From Megaleporinus macrocephalus (taxonomy: Eukaryota; Chordata; Actinopteri; Characiformes; Anostomidae): 64,000 nt of DNA. The DNA is taken from positions 6,159,986 through 6,223,985 of the forward strand of contig CM038721.1 in assembly GCA_021613375.1 (NCBI GenBank). The letters are read 5' to 3'. This document shows positions 34,874 through 46,800 of the stretch, piece by piece. The first letter of the stretch is position 1, and each line of letters begins with the position of its first letter. The notes beneath the pieces were generated by a model that worked only from the letters and a program-made list of their open reading frames with translations, was not told where the DNA came from and made no database searches. Both the position numbers and the translations under genes were made by a program.

Positions 34874-35845
34874 TATCAGGGCTAAGGCTATATGCAAATG
34901 ACATACATGTGAATGACCTAAACCTTGAGCAGCACTGTACACAAAGCAGTAAACGGCCAGTGCCTCGTGCCCAATCAGTATTTCATTCAGTCCACAAGTA
35001 GGCTATTGAGCAATTGCATATCAACAATGCAATGCAGGCGACCCTGCTGTTGCCGGTTTGAGCCCATAGTGTCCCAGTGGGTAGACGCGAATGCACCTAT
35101 TGTGGGCCCAGCTGGAGGATGGGCTTTGGCTTTGGTGGGGGGGGAGGGAGGGGTGATGGTGGGGAGTTAAGGAAGGGGAGGGGGTGGCGGGCTTCTTCTT
35201 ACACAAAGAAAATTTCAAACCAATTCAGGAGCATTGAAACGAGAAGCAGTTGCTTTGTCACCTCCGTGGCCGGGAACAATAGGTATGCTAATATTAACTG
35301 CCCTCCAAACCTGAGAAGCTTCTCTTATTTAACGTTCGCCCTCAACCCCCTCGTATTTTTTCTTTTTTTCTTAGCCCGCCGACTCACGTTGGCACTGGGG
35401 AAACATCTGGAGGGGCATTATGCAGACTCCACACGTATGACATCTGATTATCTCTGGACTATTTACACTCACCGCGGCCTCGGTGCACTGATTTGTGGCT
35501 GGCGGGTCTACATATTTACAGGACATCAACACGTAATGCTGTAAAACAACACTTTGTAGGACGACGTGCTCGGTACATAACTGAGCAATATATCAGCGTG
35601 CAGTGCTCTATAATGTCAAATGCAGTTAATTCCTTTATGCATAAACATTCTTTACAAGTAAACATTGAAAGTAATCTAAATTCTGAAACAAGTGGTGTCA
35701 CCTGTTCATTCTTTCTGTTTAATGGTCATGTAATTTCATCTTACGGTCACGTCATCGACCTACTACACATACGACTGTTTCTAAAGATTACCTTACATAT
35801 ACTATAGCAATCGATGGGATTCACAGACTGTGGAAAACAAAGAGA
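34873..35845. other. Unique DNA without recognised gene
   Basis: Mixed composition with a G-rich run (35127-35182). Parts of 35260-35480 are complex and repeat-free. Frames up to 155 codons have no domain. Confidence 0.45.
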
Positions 35846-35851
35846 GTCAGC

Positions 35852-35855
35852 CACA

Positions 35856-35916
<61 letters not shown>
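35852..35916. repeat. (CA)n microsatellite
   Basis: About 30 CA dinucleotides with one ACGC interruption. Confidence 0.97.
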
Positions 35917-35921
<5 letters not shown>

Positions 35922-35944
35922 TACTAGCATGCTTGTTTTTATAC

Positions 35945-36860
35945 AATGTGGGGACATGACATCATATATTATATATGTAAGTACATATGAAATAACATAT
36001 TATGCCCCATATGTATTATACATGTGTAATAACATATTTTATATTAAAATATATGTGTATATATATGTTATTACACATGTATAATACATATGGGACATAA
36101 TTATTACATATTACACATATATATATCTAAATAGTCATAGTATCATAGAATCAATATCAATAGTCTATCCCATACGTATTATATATGTATATGTAATGAC
36201 GTGTCCCATGTGTATAGTATAAATGTAAGTATCTATACATAATGATTATTATGTGTACTTATTTATGTGTAATAGTAATAATAGGTCCTATTTGTATTAT
36301 ATATGCATATGTAATAAAGTGTCTATACGTAATGATAGTGTCACATATCATTATATGTACTTATTTATGTGTAATAATAATAATAATAATCATATGTCTC
36401 ATATGTATTATAAATAAGTACCTATGTGTCCCAAAGAGTATTATATATCAGCTGTTATTTGTGTAACAAGCTAATATACAGGATATTAATAATATAATAA
36501 TGTGATATGTGTTATATATGTATCACATGTTTTATATATATACAAATCTATGTGTAATGGTAGTGTCATATATGTGTTACATAAACATGGATGTAAGTAC
36601 TTATACGCTCCACATGCTTCTACAGTATATTATTACTTTCTACTTTTAGAGGTAGAGAACATGTAGAAATATATTTATGTAGCAATAGTATGTAACATCA
36701 TATGTATTATGAATGTATATAATATATAAATATATACACGTAAATGTATGAAAATGTATATGCACGATATTAGTAAGATAATAAACTAGTAATTAATTAT
36801 AATAATTATATATTTCCTAACATCTAAGTATCACTGTTATATTAATACGTCCCATCTGTA
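35945..36860. repeat. AT-rich region with palindromic hairpin
   Basis: Words of the form CATATGTATTATA and TATGTGTAAT recur in both orientations. The strongest structure is an inverted repeat with 39-nt arms (35999-36037 and 36063-36101, one mismatch) around a 25-bp loop. No element boundaries or frames are evident. Confidence 0.8.
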
Positions 36861-37285
36861 TACATTTCTAATTCTACACCTAATGTTAACTTTAGAAATC
36901 CAAAAGAAATGTTTTTGCTCTTTAGTTTTTTTTTTAAATCACTGCCTTACAATATCAGGAATATGTTGCTGGTTCTGTAAGTCAGAACTGTTTTGCTCTG
37001 GTTTTCCATTAAAAAACTTTTTTGTCCCAAAAGTGTATGAAAACAAATCCATACACACACATTGGCTCAGCAGGGATCAAGCCACAGAGGTTATCTCAAA
37101 ACCAACCCTTTATTTTTCGTTCAGCAGTGTCTGTGGCCGCAGTCTTTCTCTTCTAGTTCTCAGACGGGAAGACAGTTTGTGGTTGATGGCAACAGTATGA
37201 TTCTTACAAGAACATCTTTAACTTGTTAAGTCCGCTCAGATGTTTTATTGTGTCTAAAATAAGGAAAGTAGAATAATAGTAGTAG

Positions 37286-37290
<5 letters not shown>
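36861..37290. other. Unique DNA without recognised gene
   Basis: Mixed-composition sequence with one 105-codon frame without a known domain. Confidence 0.45.

Positions 37291-37336
<46 letters not shown>
37291..37336. repeat. (TAA)n microsatellite
   Basis: About 15 AAT units. The following 37337-37994 is unique DNA with no feature I can support. Confidence 0.95.
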
Positions 37337-37338
<2 letters not shown>

Positions 37339-37997
37339 TTGGTTATTATTAGCTTGTGTTGGGTGGGTGTGTTTAGATTTCTCCACTGCTGCTCTTCAGT
37401 GAGGTTAGAGGCCACTTTCTACACACAAAAATTTATTTTACTTTTGGCTGGAACTCCAGGTGGGATTGAGCCCACTCTGCCACGAGTACATTGCATTACA
37501 TCAATATTTATACTCTGCGAGAAGTGTCCACTTGAGTCCGGTATGAGGAATATTTCACACCAGCGCTACAGGGACATCTTTTGTTCTGGAGTTGTACAAA
37601 AGACACGACTGCAGGTCGACTCTCTCTGAGGATCTGCCGGCTGCACTAAAGCCACATCAAACCAAATCAAGCGTCCGGTGCCACCAGAATACTTCACATC
37701 AGCCCGCATGTGTCCCACCTTCAGTTACCACAGTCAGACCCACTCAGCTAGGCAGCTAGTGCATGGTCACTCTTGGCTATGACCAGATGAGCAAAGATAA
37801 TGAAGGTCATATGCTCATTTATTAACTTTATTAATTAATTTACCTTTTTGATTGACCTTTTTACTTATGACACATCATGTGGGGCTGAAACACAGTCGTT
37901 GGTCAGTAGCTATAATTAATTAATTAAAAATTAATAAAACACTGAAAAAAACTGAGTGGGACACTAGCTTTGACATAAGCAGGTCAACAGTGGCCCA

Positions 37998-38167
37998 TTA
38001 GCCTCTATCTATCTATGTCTCTGTCCATCTCTCTGTCTAGCAATTTGTCCATCTATCTATCTATCTATCTATTGCTGACTGTCTGCCTATCTTTCTCGCT
38101 ATCCATCCATTTGTCTATCTTTTTCTGTCTCTGTCCATCTCTCTTTCTACCTGTCCATCCATGCATG

Positions 38168-38234
<67 letters not shown>
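37998..38234. repeat. (ATCT)n compound microsatellite
   Basis: A degenerate mixture of ATCT, GTCT and ATCC tetranucleotides, ending in about 17 pure ATCT units from 38167 on. Confidence 0.95.
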
Positions 38235-39480
38235 AATATGGTGTTTGTGCTTCATTAACTCAGCAGTGTAGCGTAGTCTTCCTCTCTGGAGTAAACACTG
38301 GTGGCGTAAGCGGCTCTGATCTCCTGGTGTTCTCGTTTTTAAGGCCAGTTTTGTATTAATCTTGCTACATAAGCAAAGCAGGGTTTAAACGAGGAGATGC
38401 TGGTCCAGGGCAACGTGTAGGCCTATATCTGGTAAGTTAAATACCCAGTTGGATGATCTATAAACCGGCGCAGGCTCTCCGTCTGCTTTTACAGGAAGTC
38501 CTCCCGCGGCTGTGGGACGAGGCGGCTGGACTGTAACTGATATTCGCTGTTTGGCATTAGGAGCTAACCAGCTGCTTAGCTGCGATTAGCCGGCTGCTCT
38601 TTAATGAGAGGAAGCGGGGCTTAGCTTAGCGTGACCCGGAGCTGAGTGTGCCTGGAGTTGCAGCCAGCCTTCAGCCTCCGCCGTCTGGAGCGAGAGACAG
38701 ACAGACAGAAAGAGAGACAGAGAGAGAAGAAGAAGAAGAAGGGAGATAAGTAAGAAAGAGAAATGGTTAAAGAGGTTCTAGCTCACACGCTAGAGCAGAG
38801 AGGTCAGAAGCCAGGGGGCTTTCAGCTCATCTGTTCTCCCCCCAGTGAGGAGACTGTGTCTCTGGGGCTGTGCAGGGAAACACATGTAGCTTCACAGTTT
38901 ACAGTTACCATCTAATCCAGCTTCATTCAAGGGTTCAGCGTGTTTGTATGGTGGGATAAAGTAAACAGTGTTTTCATTATAGCCATTAAAAACAATTCAA
39001 CTTAGCATTTTGTGTATAATTAGGAATTAAAGATATACTTCCATAGTTAAGAACTAAACGTGAACACTAAACACAGCATTACAACAATTACACAAACTGT
39101 GTCCACAGCAGGGACAGTGTGTGTGTGTGTGTGTCTGGGAGAAAAATGGAGAAAAAACACATAAAGCCTTGCAGCTTACAGTAACCATCTAATCCAGGAT
39201 CATTCATGGGTTTAGGCTGCATATGTGTGGGTGGGGTGCGTGTTCTTGTGTATGAGAGGATAAAGTAAACAGTGGTTGTTTTTATCAGAGACCTTACAGG
39301 ATTTATAACTCCAGCACTTCCACTGTGCAACAGAACAGCGTGTTATTCTGTCCATTACTGTAAAACCACCTCCTATATATCTTACAAAGACAGGTTCTAC
39401 AGAGGAGTTCTTTAGAGAGACACTAGAAGAACCCTTCAGCAGCAGGATTTCACCTGAAGAACCAAAATGGAGTTTTATAA
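38235..39480. other. Unique DNA; 38440-38680 candidate regulatory block
   Basis: The GC-richer part with GGCATTAGGAGCTAACCAGC and GATTAGCCGGCTGCTCTTTA is complex and repeat-free and could be regulatory. At 38898-38930 and 39175-39200 a phrase CAGTTACCATCTAATCCAG is repeated, together with GATAAAGTAAACAGTG, so about 100 bp has been duplicated. Near 39395-39450 words of the GTTCTTTAGAGAG and AGAACC type mark a small fish MITE. Confidence 0.4.
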
Positions 39481-39483
39481 CTG

Positions 39484-39507
39484 TCCATTTCTCTATCTCT
39501 CTATCTT

Positions 39508-39600
<93 letters not shown>

Positions 39601-39658
39601 TTCTATGCCTATCTGTCCATGTTTGAGATCTATCTATCTATGTATCTATCTATCTATG

Positions 39659-39723
<65 letters not shown>

Positions 39724-39783
39724 GTCTGTCTGTCTATCTATCTCTATGCCTATCTATCCATGTTTGAGATCTATCTATCTATG

Positions 39784-39864
<81 letters not shown>

Positions 39865-39905
39865 GTCTGTCTGTCTATTTCTATGCCTATCTGTCCATGT
39901 TTGAG

Positions 39906-39977
<72 letters not shown>

Positions 39978-40073
39978 GTCTGTCTGTCTGTCTGTCTGTC
40001 TATTTCTATGCCTATCTGTCCATGTTTGAGATCTATCTATCTATGTATCTATGTATCTATCTATGTATCTATG

Positions 40074-40114
<41 letters not shown>

Positions 40115-40159
40115 GTCTGTCTGTCTGTCTGTCTCTATGCCTATCTATCCATGTTTGAG

Positions 40160-40229
<70 letters not shown>

Positions 40230-40252
40230 ATGCCTATCTATCCATGTTTGAG

Positions 40253-40295
<43 letters not shown>

Positions 40296-40296
40296 A
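39484..40296. repeat. Higher-order tetranucleotide array (ATCT/GTCT)
   Basis: Blocks of ATCT units, then GTCT units, then a 30-bp spacer ending CCATGTTTGAG are repeated. The GTTTGAG word occurs at 39621, 39762, 39899, 40024, 40153 and 40236, so the period varies from 83 to 141 bp with block length. Frames through it are isoleucine/tyrosine/leucine/serine repeats. Confidence 0.97.
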
Positions 40297-40549
40297 GTCT
40301 TTTCATATAAATAAGAGCTATAAGGTTCTTTCTAACTAAATGTAGTTCCTCTATGTCGCTGCTCCTTTTTGGTGCCTTTAAGGCTCTATTTCCATTTATT
40401 TATTTATTTATTTGTTTGTTTATTTATTTATTTAGTCTCTATAATCTGTTTTGAGTGTTTTGTAATTGAATAGATCTTTACCAGCACCAGCGCCACTGAC
40501 TGCAGCAGTAAAACAGGTTATAGACTGACTGACTCCTCCACCACAGCCC

Positions 40550-40552
<3 letters not shown>

Positions 40553-40594
<42 letters not shown>

Positions 40595-40617
40595 ATCGGG
40601 ACAGAGAAAGAGGGGGG

Positions 40618-40664
<47 letters not shown>

Positions 40665-40686
40665 ATCGGGACAGAGAAAGGGGGGG

Positions 40687-40721
<35 letters not shown>

Positions 40722-40744
40722 ATCGGGACAGAGAAAGAGGGGGG

Positions 40745-40780
<36 letters not shown>

Positions 40781-40828
40781 CAGAGAGAGATAGAGAGAGA
40801 GGGACAGAGAGAGATAGAGAGAGAGATG
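40553..40828. repeat. (GA)n array with a repeated TTATCGGGACAGAG spacer
   Basis: Three units of (GA)n followed by GTTATCGGGACAGAGAAAG and a G run, then simpler GGGACAGAGAGAGAT units. A TTTA-type run precedes it at 40396-40434. Confidence 0.95.
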
Positions 40829-41029
40829 CTTCTCTCTGTGTTTAGATTTCAGGGATATTTTCCCTCATCATTGCGGTGTGTTTGGAGAGGTGTGCGTGTG
40901 TGTGTGTTTGGAGAGGTGTGTGTGTGTATGTGCGTGTGTGTGTTTGGAGAGGTGTGTGTGTGTGTGATGAAGAAGGGATAGGTGAGGGAGGTAAAGAGGG
41001 TGAGGGAGGTAAAGTAGGGCAGCGCTGCA

Positions 41030-41235
41030 GTGCTGCAGAGCAGGGCGTGTGCGTGTGCACTGACACACTGAACTGGAGTGGCACTGATTGGCCGCCTCCC
41101 ATTGGCTGCCTGCCAGACGGCTGCGAGAGCATGCAGCAGGACAGCTGGAGCTGATCTCCCACAATGCACCACGCCTCCCCCACAATGCACCACTCCTCCC
41201 CCCGCGCCCAACACCTCCTAATCCATCCTCCACCT
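41030..41235. promoter_or_regulatory. Promoter-like GC-rich patch
   Basis: Two ATTGG (reverse CCAAT) boxes lie 14 bp apart (41087 and 41101), followed by a tandem pair of CCCACAATGCACCA words (41158-41195) that resemble ZNF143-type sites. A GT-rich tract (40890-40965) lies to the left. No gene starts nearby that I can recognise, so this may be an orphan promoter, an enhancer or a coincidence. Confidence 0.3.
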
Positions 41236-41273
41236 CTCCTCCTTCTCCTCCTCCTCCTTCCCCCTTCCTCCTC

Positions 41274-41277
<4 letters not shown>

Positions 41278-41322
<45 letters not shown>

Positions 41323-41440
41323 GTAAGTGCCACTGCAGAATTTCCCCCTCATGCACTGTATGACCCCACATGAATAACTCACTGTAAAACAGAGAGAGGG
41401 AGAGAGAGAGAGGGAGAGAGAGAGGGAGAGAGGGGGGGGG
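41278..41440. repeat. (CT)n and (GA)n tracts facing each other
   Basis: A (CT)n run at 41278-41320 and a (GA)n run at 41391-41430 with a short unique spacer. The two are complementary and could form a large hairpin. Confidence 0.9.
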
Positions 41441-41569
41441 GGTCTGAATGCACAATATGAAAACACATTTATTTATTTGTTTGTTTATTTGTTTATTTAT
41501 TTATTGACAATTTGTTTATTAGAATGCATTCCAATGAAACCAACTGAATCTGATTTTAGAGACAAGATA

Positions 41570-42145
41570 AAAGGGGGGGGGGTCAGAAAGAGAGGGAGAC
41601 AAAGAAAGGAAAACCAAAGAGACCAAAGAGGGAGAGAGAGAGAGAGAGGGAAGAGATAAAGAGTGGGCCATGAAGAAAGAAGGAGGAAGAGAGAAGAAAG
41701 AAGGGTAATGAGAAGGAGAGTGAAAGAATAAAGAAAAGGAGTGAGAAGAAAAAGATAGAAGAATGAAAGAAAGAAAACTAAGGTAGAGAGAGCGAGAGAG
41801 AGATAGAGAGAGACAAGAGGGTCAAAGCAAGAGAGGTCGAGACAGAGCGGAAACAGAGATAAAGAGTGACAGAGAGAAGAGAGATAGAAAGATAAAGAGA
41901 GACCTTTTTGTGTACTTTCATTTGTTTATTTTTCAATTATAAGAGAGAGAGAAGGAGAGAGAGAGGAGAGAGAGATGGAGAGAGAGAGTGATAGTTTTTA
42001 TTTCTGTTTTGTCACTTATTTTTAATGCTGTTTCTGTCAATTGCTTATTAATAGCTGTTAATTGTAATTAACTACACAGAGAGAGGCAGAGAGAGAGAGG
42101 GAGAGAGAGGGTGAGAGAGAGAGGGAGAGAGAGAGAGAGATTAAG
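41570..42145. repeat. Polypurine GA-rich region
   Basis: Mostly purine on the plus strand, interrupted by short T-rich segments at 41907-41940 and 41993-42075. Confidence 0.92.
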
Positions 42146-42184
42146 GGCCTTGTTTTCTGTAGTAGTAAACAGGCAGTATGAATG

Positions 42185-42860
42185 GGCAGATCTTGCTAAG
42201 CGAACCAGCCTCTTGGTGGCTCTCTGGTTTTGAGGCTTTAAGACTGTGAGGTTCTCTGGCTCGAAGGCTGTGAGGCTTTGAGGCTGTGAGTCTTTTCAGC
42301 TCTAAGACAGACTTGTGAGGCTCTTAGGCTCGCTGACTTTCCAGTTCTGAGGCAGGTTGTTAGCCTTTCTGGCTCTGAGGCTGTGAGGCTTTTTGTCTCT
42401 CAGGCTTTCAGGCTGTCAGGATTTCTGGTTCTCAGGCTCTGAAGCTGTGAGGCTTTCTGGCTTTCAGGCTTTCAGGCTTTGACTTTGTTAGGCTTGCTGG
42501 CTGTCAGGCTTTCAGGCTCTGAGGCTGTTAGGCCTTCTGGTTCTCAGGTTTTCAGGCCTAGAAGCTGTGAGGCTTCCTGGCTGTCAGACTTTTAAGCTCT
42601 GAAACTGTGAGTCTCTCCAGCTCTAAGGCAAAGGCTGTGAGGCTTTCTGGCTGTCAGGCTTTCAAGCTCTGAGGTTGTTAGGCTTTCTGGCTGTCAGGTT
42701 TCCAGCCTCTGAAGCTGTGAGGCTCTCCAGCTCTAAGGCAAAGGCTGTCAGGCTTTCAAGCTCTGAGGTTGTTAGGCTTTCTGGCTGTCAGGTTTCCAGC
42801 CTCTGAAGCTGTAAGGCTCTCCAGCTCCAAGGCAAAGGCTGTGAGGCTCTCTGGTTCAAG
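42185..42860. repeat. Degenerate minisatellite with AGGCTGTGAGGCTTTCTGG units
   Basis: Words AGGCTGTGAGGCT, TTTCTGGCTGTCAGGC and TTTCAGGCTCTGAGG recur in varied order. A longer unit of about 110 bp (42630-42740 and 42740-42845) is duplicated at the right end. Confidence 0.88.
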
Positions 42861-43230
42861 TACCTGCAGCATCCGTGTCAGCATTTCTTACAAAAACATG
42901 AAATCCCAAACATGCAGGACAGATTAGAGGCAAAGATACTCAGGTCTGCAAAATACACAAAGTACATATACTTACATTGTTTTTTAGATAAATGCTTATA
43001 ATATTATAATACTCACAAATGTAATTTTTATGGTATTCTAGAAGGTAGGTTGGCCATCAGTACTCCTTCCCTGAGTGGATGAATCTGATAACTGAAGGAA
43101 AATTCAAAGACAACTCCCAGTCCTCTGAGTCTGTGAGATATTCTACTGATAATCTACTAATCTGCTATTTGTCATCAAATCTTCATCTGTATTAAGTAAT
43201 GATTTTAGCATGAGGATGGTGACTGTGCCA
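42861..43230. other. Unique DNA without recognised gene
   Basis: Mixed, mostly AT-rich sequence between two minisatellites. Confidence 0.5.
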
Positions 43231-43234
43231 CAAA

Positions 43235-44235
43235 CCTGGCAAATTGTCCCAGTCCACCTTAAATGGTGCAGCATTTACGTTCTGGCTCGGACATTCAGTT
43301 TAATATTCGAATTGTCCCAGTCCACCTTAAATGGTGCAGCATTTATGTTTTGGGGCTGACATTCAGCTTCATATTCAAATTTTCCCAGTCCACCTTAAAT
43401 GCTGCAGTGATTACATTCTGGCTCTGACATTCAGTTTTATACTCAAACTGTCCTGTTCCACCTTAAATGGTGCAGCTTTTAGGTTTTGGTGCTGACATTC
43501 AGCTTCATATTGAAATTGTTTAGTTCCACCTTAAATGCTGCAGCATTTATATTCTGGCTCTGACATTCAGTTTTATACTCAAACTGTCCCGTTCCACCTT
43601 AAATGGTGCAGTTTTTAGGTTTTGGCGCTGACATTCAGCTTCATATTCAAATTGTCCTAGTCCACTTTAAATGGTGCAGCATTTACATTCTGGTTCTGAC
43701 ATTCAGTTTAATATTCGAATTGTCCCAGTCCACCTTAAATGGTGCAGCATTTATGTTTTGGCGCTGACATTCAGCTTCATATTCAAAATGTCCCAGTCCA
43801 CCTTAAATGCTGCAGTGATTACATTCTGGCCCTGACATTCAGCTTCATATTGAAATTGTTTAGTTTCACCTTAAATGCTGCAGCATTTACATTCTGGCTC
43901 TGACATTCAGTTTAATATTCAAATTGTCCCATTCCACCTTAAATGGTGCAGCATTTAAGTTTTGGCGCTGACATTCAGCTTCATATTCAAAATGTCCCAG
44001 TCCACCTTAAATGGTGCAGCATTTACGTTCTGGCTCTGACATTCAGTTTAATATTCGAATTGTCCCAGTCCACCTTAAACGGTGCAGCATTTAAGTTTTG
44101 GCGCTGACATTCAGCTTCATATTCAAATTGTCCCAGTCCACCTTAAATAGTGCAACATTTACATTCTGGTTCTGACATTCAGTTTTATAATCAAACTGTC
44201 CCGTTCCACCTTAAATGGTGCAGCAATTATTATAA
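43235..44235. repeat. 68-bp minisatellite, 14 copies, two alternating types
   Basis: Each unit has GTCCACCTTAAATGGTGCAG and CTGACATTCAG. One type reads TTCTGGCTCTGACATTCAGT and the other TTTTGGCGCTGACATTCAGC, and they largely alternate, giving a dimeric repeat of about 137 bp. Confidence 0.95.
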
Positions 44236-44900
44236 CACTTCAGACACTAGATTGAAACCACATCACAATTTAAGGTGGAATTGGAAATTAAGTCTCTAAA
44301 AAATTAACATCAAAAACATAATAAACCAATTGACTCACTATGCTGTATTAATGATATGAGCATGCTGGGTAGGATCAAATAAAAGGATAGAACAAATAGC
44401 TAGAACACGGGTTCCAATTCTGAGAACCCAAACACTGTTCTTATTATTCAGCACAAAAGAACAGACCGCTCAGTTTTTTCATAACACATATTCCATAAAT
44501 CATTCCTCCTTTTACTGGAGAACTAAGTGCTTTCTATGCTCAACTGATGCTGAGTGAACGGATGGCGGTGCCCGCCTAGAGACGGAGGAAGTGCCAAGCG
44601 GAGGAGTCCTGCGGCCTAAGGGCTAATTGCGCTCCTAATGAGCGAGGGGAAGCTGCGCCACTTTTGCTGCATGCTCACCAGGCATACGGTGCCAACTGTG
44701 CCAAGTTCCAGCAACCCTGTGACACAAAAAGCAACAAGAGCCTCCCAATCAAGCAGCAAACAATAGCTGGGGATGATTGGGGGCCGGGGTGGTGGTGTTA
44801 CAGCGCGTCCAGCATTAAAACGGCCGGCTAATTTACCCAGCCGGGCCTTTCCAGCTGACTAAGTGACTTTAGCACGAGCGAGGGACGCATGAATCCAGCC
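44236..44900. other. Unique DNA; 44540-44890 candidate conserved non-coding element
   Basis: Complex GC-balanced sequence with GGGCTAATTGCGCTCCTAAT, two GCCAA half-sites spaced as TGCCAACTGTGCCAA, and GGCCGGCTAATTTACC. No frame. In texture it is the best candidate in the window for a developmental enhancer; the idea rests on sequence appearance only. Confidence 0.4.
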
Positions 44901-45210
44901 TTTGTCCCTCTCTCAGTGAGAAAAACATAGGGCCTCTGTTAGAGCCCTGAGGAACCCCAACGTAGGAAAGCAGGAAAAAGGAAGTGATGTAAGGGTCGTG
45001 AGTACGCTGGTAGACTGCAGGGAACAAATGGTGCTCAGCACGGTCATACACACACTTGCACACACTTACACACACACAGAACAGTCCTTTTTAGGAGGGG
45101 GGGGGCAGAGGGGATAGATCAGAGGCCCTCATTCAAACAAGGCAATCCACACCAAGCTCAGAATTAGCCCTGTCATCATGCTAACCAGGCAATTTGCGCT
45201 GGTGGGAGGA

Positions 45211-45231
45211 GGGGGGGGGGGGGGGGGGGGG
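45211..45231. repeat. G homopolymer (21 G)
   Basis: An uninterrupted G run preceded by GGTGGGAGGA. Likely hard to sequence and able to form quadruplex. Flanking 44901-45470 has no gene. Confidence 0.95.
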
Positions 45232-45469
45232 TATATTACTCTGCTTCAGGATAGAAGGCCAGTTCTGTTCTCCGTTCTTGGTTTTTAAACGAGTACAAAG
45301 ATATCCAAACTTTTAGTCTTAGAGGCCATAATTCCATAATTCCTTAGGGAAGCAGAGGGGGGCGAAACGCAACCCCATTTACAAAATGTATAAAATTGCA
45401 TGCTATTACACTTTTCTGCCAGAGAGGTCTCCAAATCCCCAAAACTTACATGGTGCTTCTTTATATGCT

Positions 45470-45770
45470 GCCATCCATCCATCCATTATCTGCTGCTTAA
45501 TCCCAGTGTCATTGGGCGAAGGCGGGGTACACCATGGACAGTTCGCCAGTCCATTACATGGCCAACACTCACTCACACACTCACACCTATGGGCAGTTTA
45601 GAGTGAGGATCAACCTAACATACATGTGTTGAGACTGTGGGAGGAAACCAGAGTACCGGGAGGAAACCCACTCAAGCACGGAGAGAACATACACACTCCA
45701 CACAGAACCACCCGGACCAGGAATCCTACCCAGGATCGTCTTGCTGTGAGGCAACAGTGCTGCCCACTAC
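45470..45770 (-). mobile_element. tRNA-headed SINE copy (minus strand), most complete
   Basis: A CCATCCATCCATCCATTATC tail at 45474 is followed by the body and the tRNA-like head. On the minus strand the head has an A-box-like TGGTGTAGTGG and a degraded B box, GGGTAGGATTCC. It is the most complete copy here, about 300 bp. Like the copy at 19785 it passes from the head into a 20-bp array. Confidence 0.85.
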
Positions 45771-46560
45771 ACCACCATACTAATCACTACACCACTGTAC
45801 TAACCACTACACTACCATACTAACCATTACACCACCATACTAATCACTACACCACTGTACTAACCACTACACTACCATACTAACCATTACATCACTGTAC
45901 TAACCACTACACCACCGTACTAACCACTACACCACCGTACTAACCACTACACCACCGTACTAACCACTGCACCACTGTACTAACCACTACACCACCGTAG
46001 TAACCACTACACCACTGTACTAACCACTACACCACCGTACTAACCACTACACCACCATACTAATCACTACACCACCGTACTAACCACTACACTACCATAC
46101 TAACCACTACACCACCGTACTAACCACTACACCACCATACTAACCACTACACCACCGTACTAACCACTACACCACTGTACTAACCACTACACCACTGTAC
46201 TAACCACTACACTACCATACTAACCACTACACCACTGTACTAACCACTACACCACCGTACTAACCACTACACCACCATACTAACCACTACACCACCATAT
46301 TAACCACTACACCACCATACTAACCACTACACCACCATACTAACCACTACACCACCATATTAACCACTACACCACCATACTAACCACTACACCACCGTAC
46401 TAACCACTACACCACCATACTAATCACTACACCACTGTACTAACCACTACACTACCATACTAACCACTACACCACTGTACTAACCACTACACCACCATAC
46501 TAACCACTACACCACCGTACTAACCACCACACCACCGTACTAACCACTACACCACCGTGT
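45771..46560. repeat. 20-bp minisatellite derived from the SINE head, second locus, about 40 copies
   Basis: Unit TAACCACTACACCACCGTAC, the same as in the 20073-22082 array but with TAATCACTACACCACTG and ACACTACCAT variants in a repeated order (45781-45840 and 45841-45900 are near-identical 60-bp blocks). It ends at a Tc1 relic. Confidence 0.97.
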
Positions 46561-46564
46561 TAAC

Positions 46565-46800
46565 ACGTACCCCCATACATTGAGATCTTCCAGCAAGACA
46601 CTGCGACATGCACACGGCTAGAAATGGCCCACATTGGTCGGAAGAATTGACCAAGACCCAACTGAGTAACCACCTGAGTCGCCATGTTATCTTTGTTGAT
46701 CCTCCCCCAACATGCCCTCCAGCAGCTGTGGGATACACAGCAGTCAGCATGACTCCAGATACCTGTGACAACCTACCAGGACCTTATTGAGTCTCCCAGT
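46565..46800 (+). pseudogene. Tc1-like transposase C-terminal relic
   Basis: The plus strand gives IEIFQQDTAT, then, after stops, LQQLWDTQQSA and LQIPVTTYQDLIESPSP, the pattern of the last third of Tc1-like transposases. Several stops make it non-functional. Confidence 0.7.

Noticed and set aside
45730..45790. Functional tRNA gene on the minus strand
   Set aside because: Only A- and B-box-like words survive; it is continuous with the SINE body, and a cloverleaf with acceptor stem is not formed.
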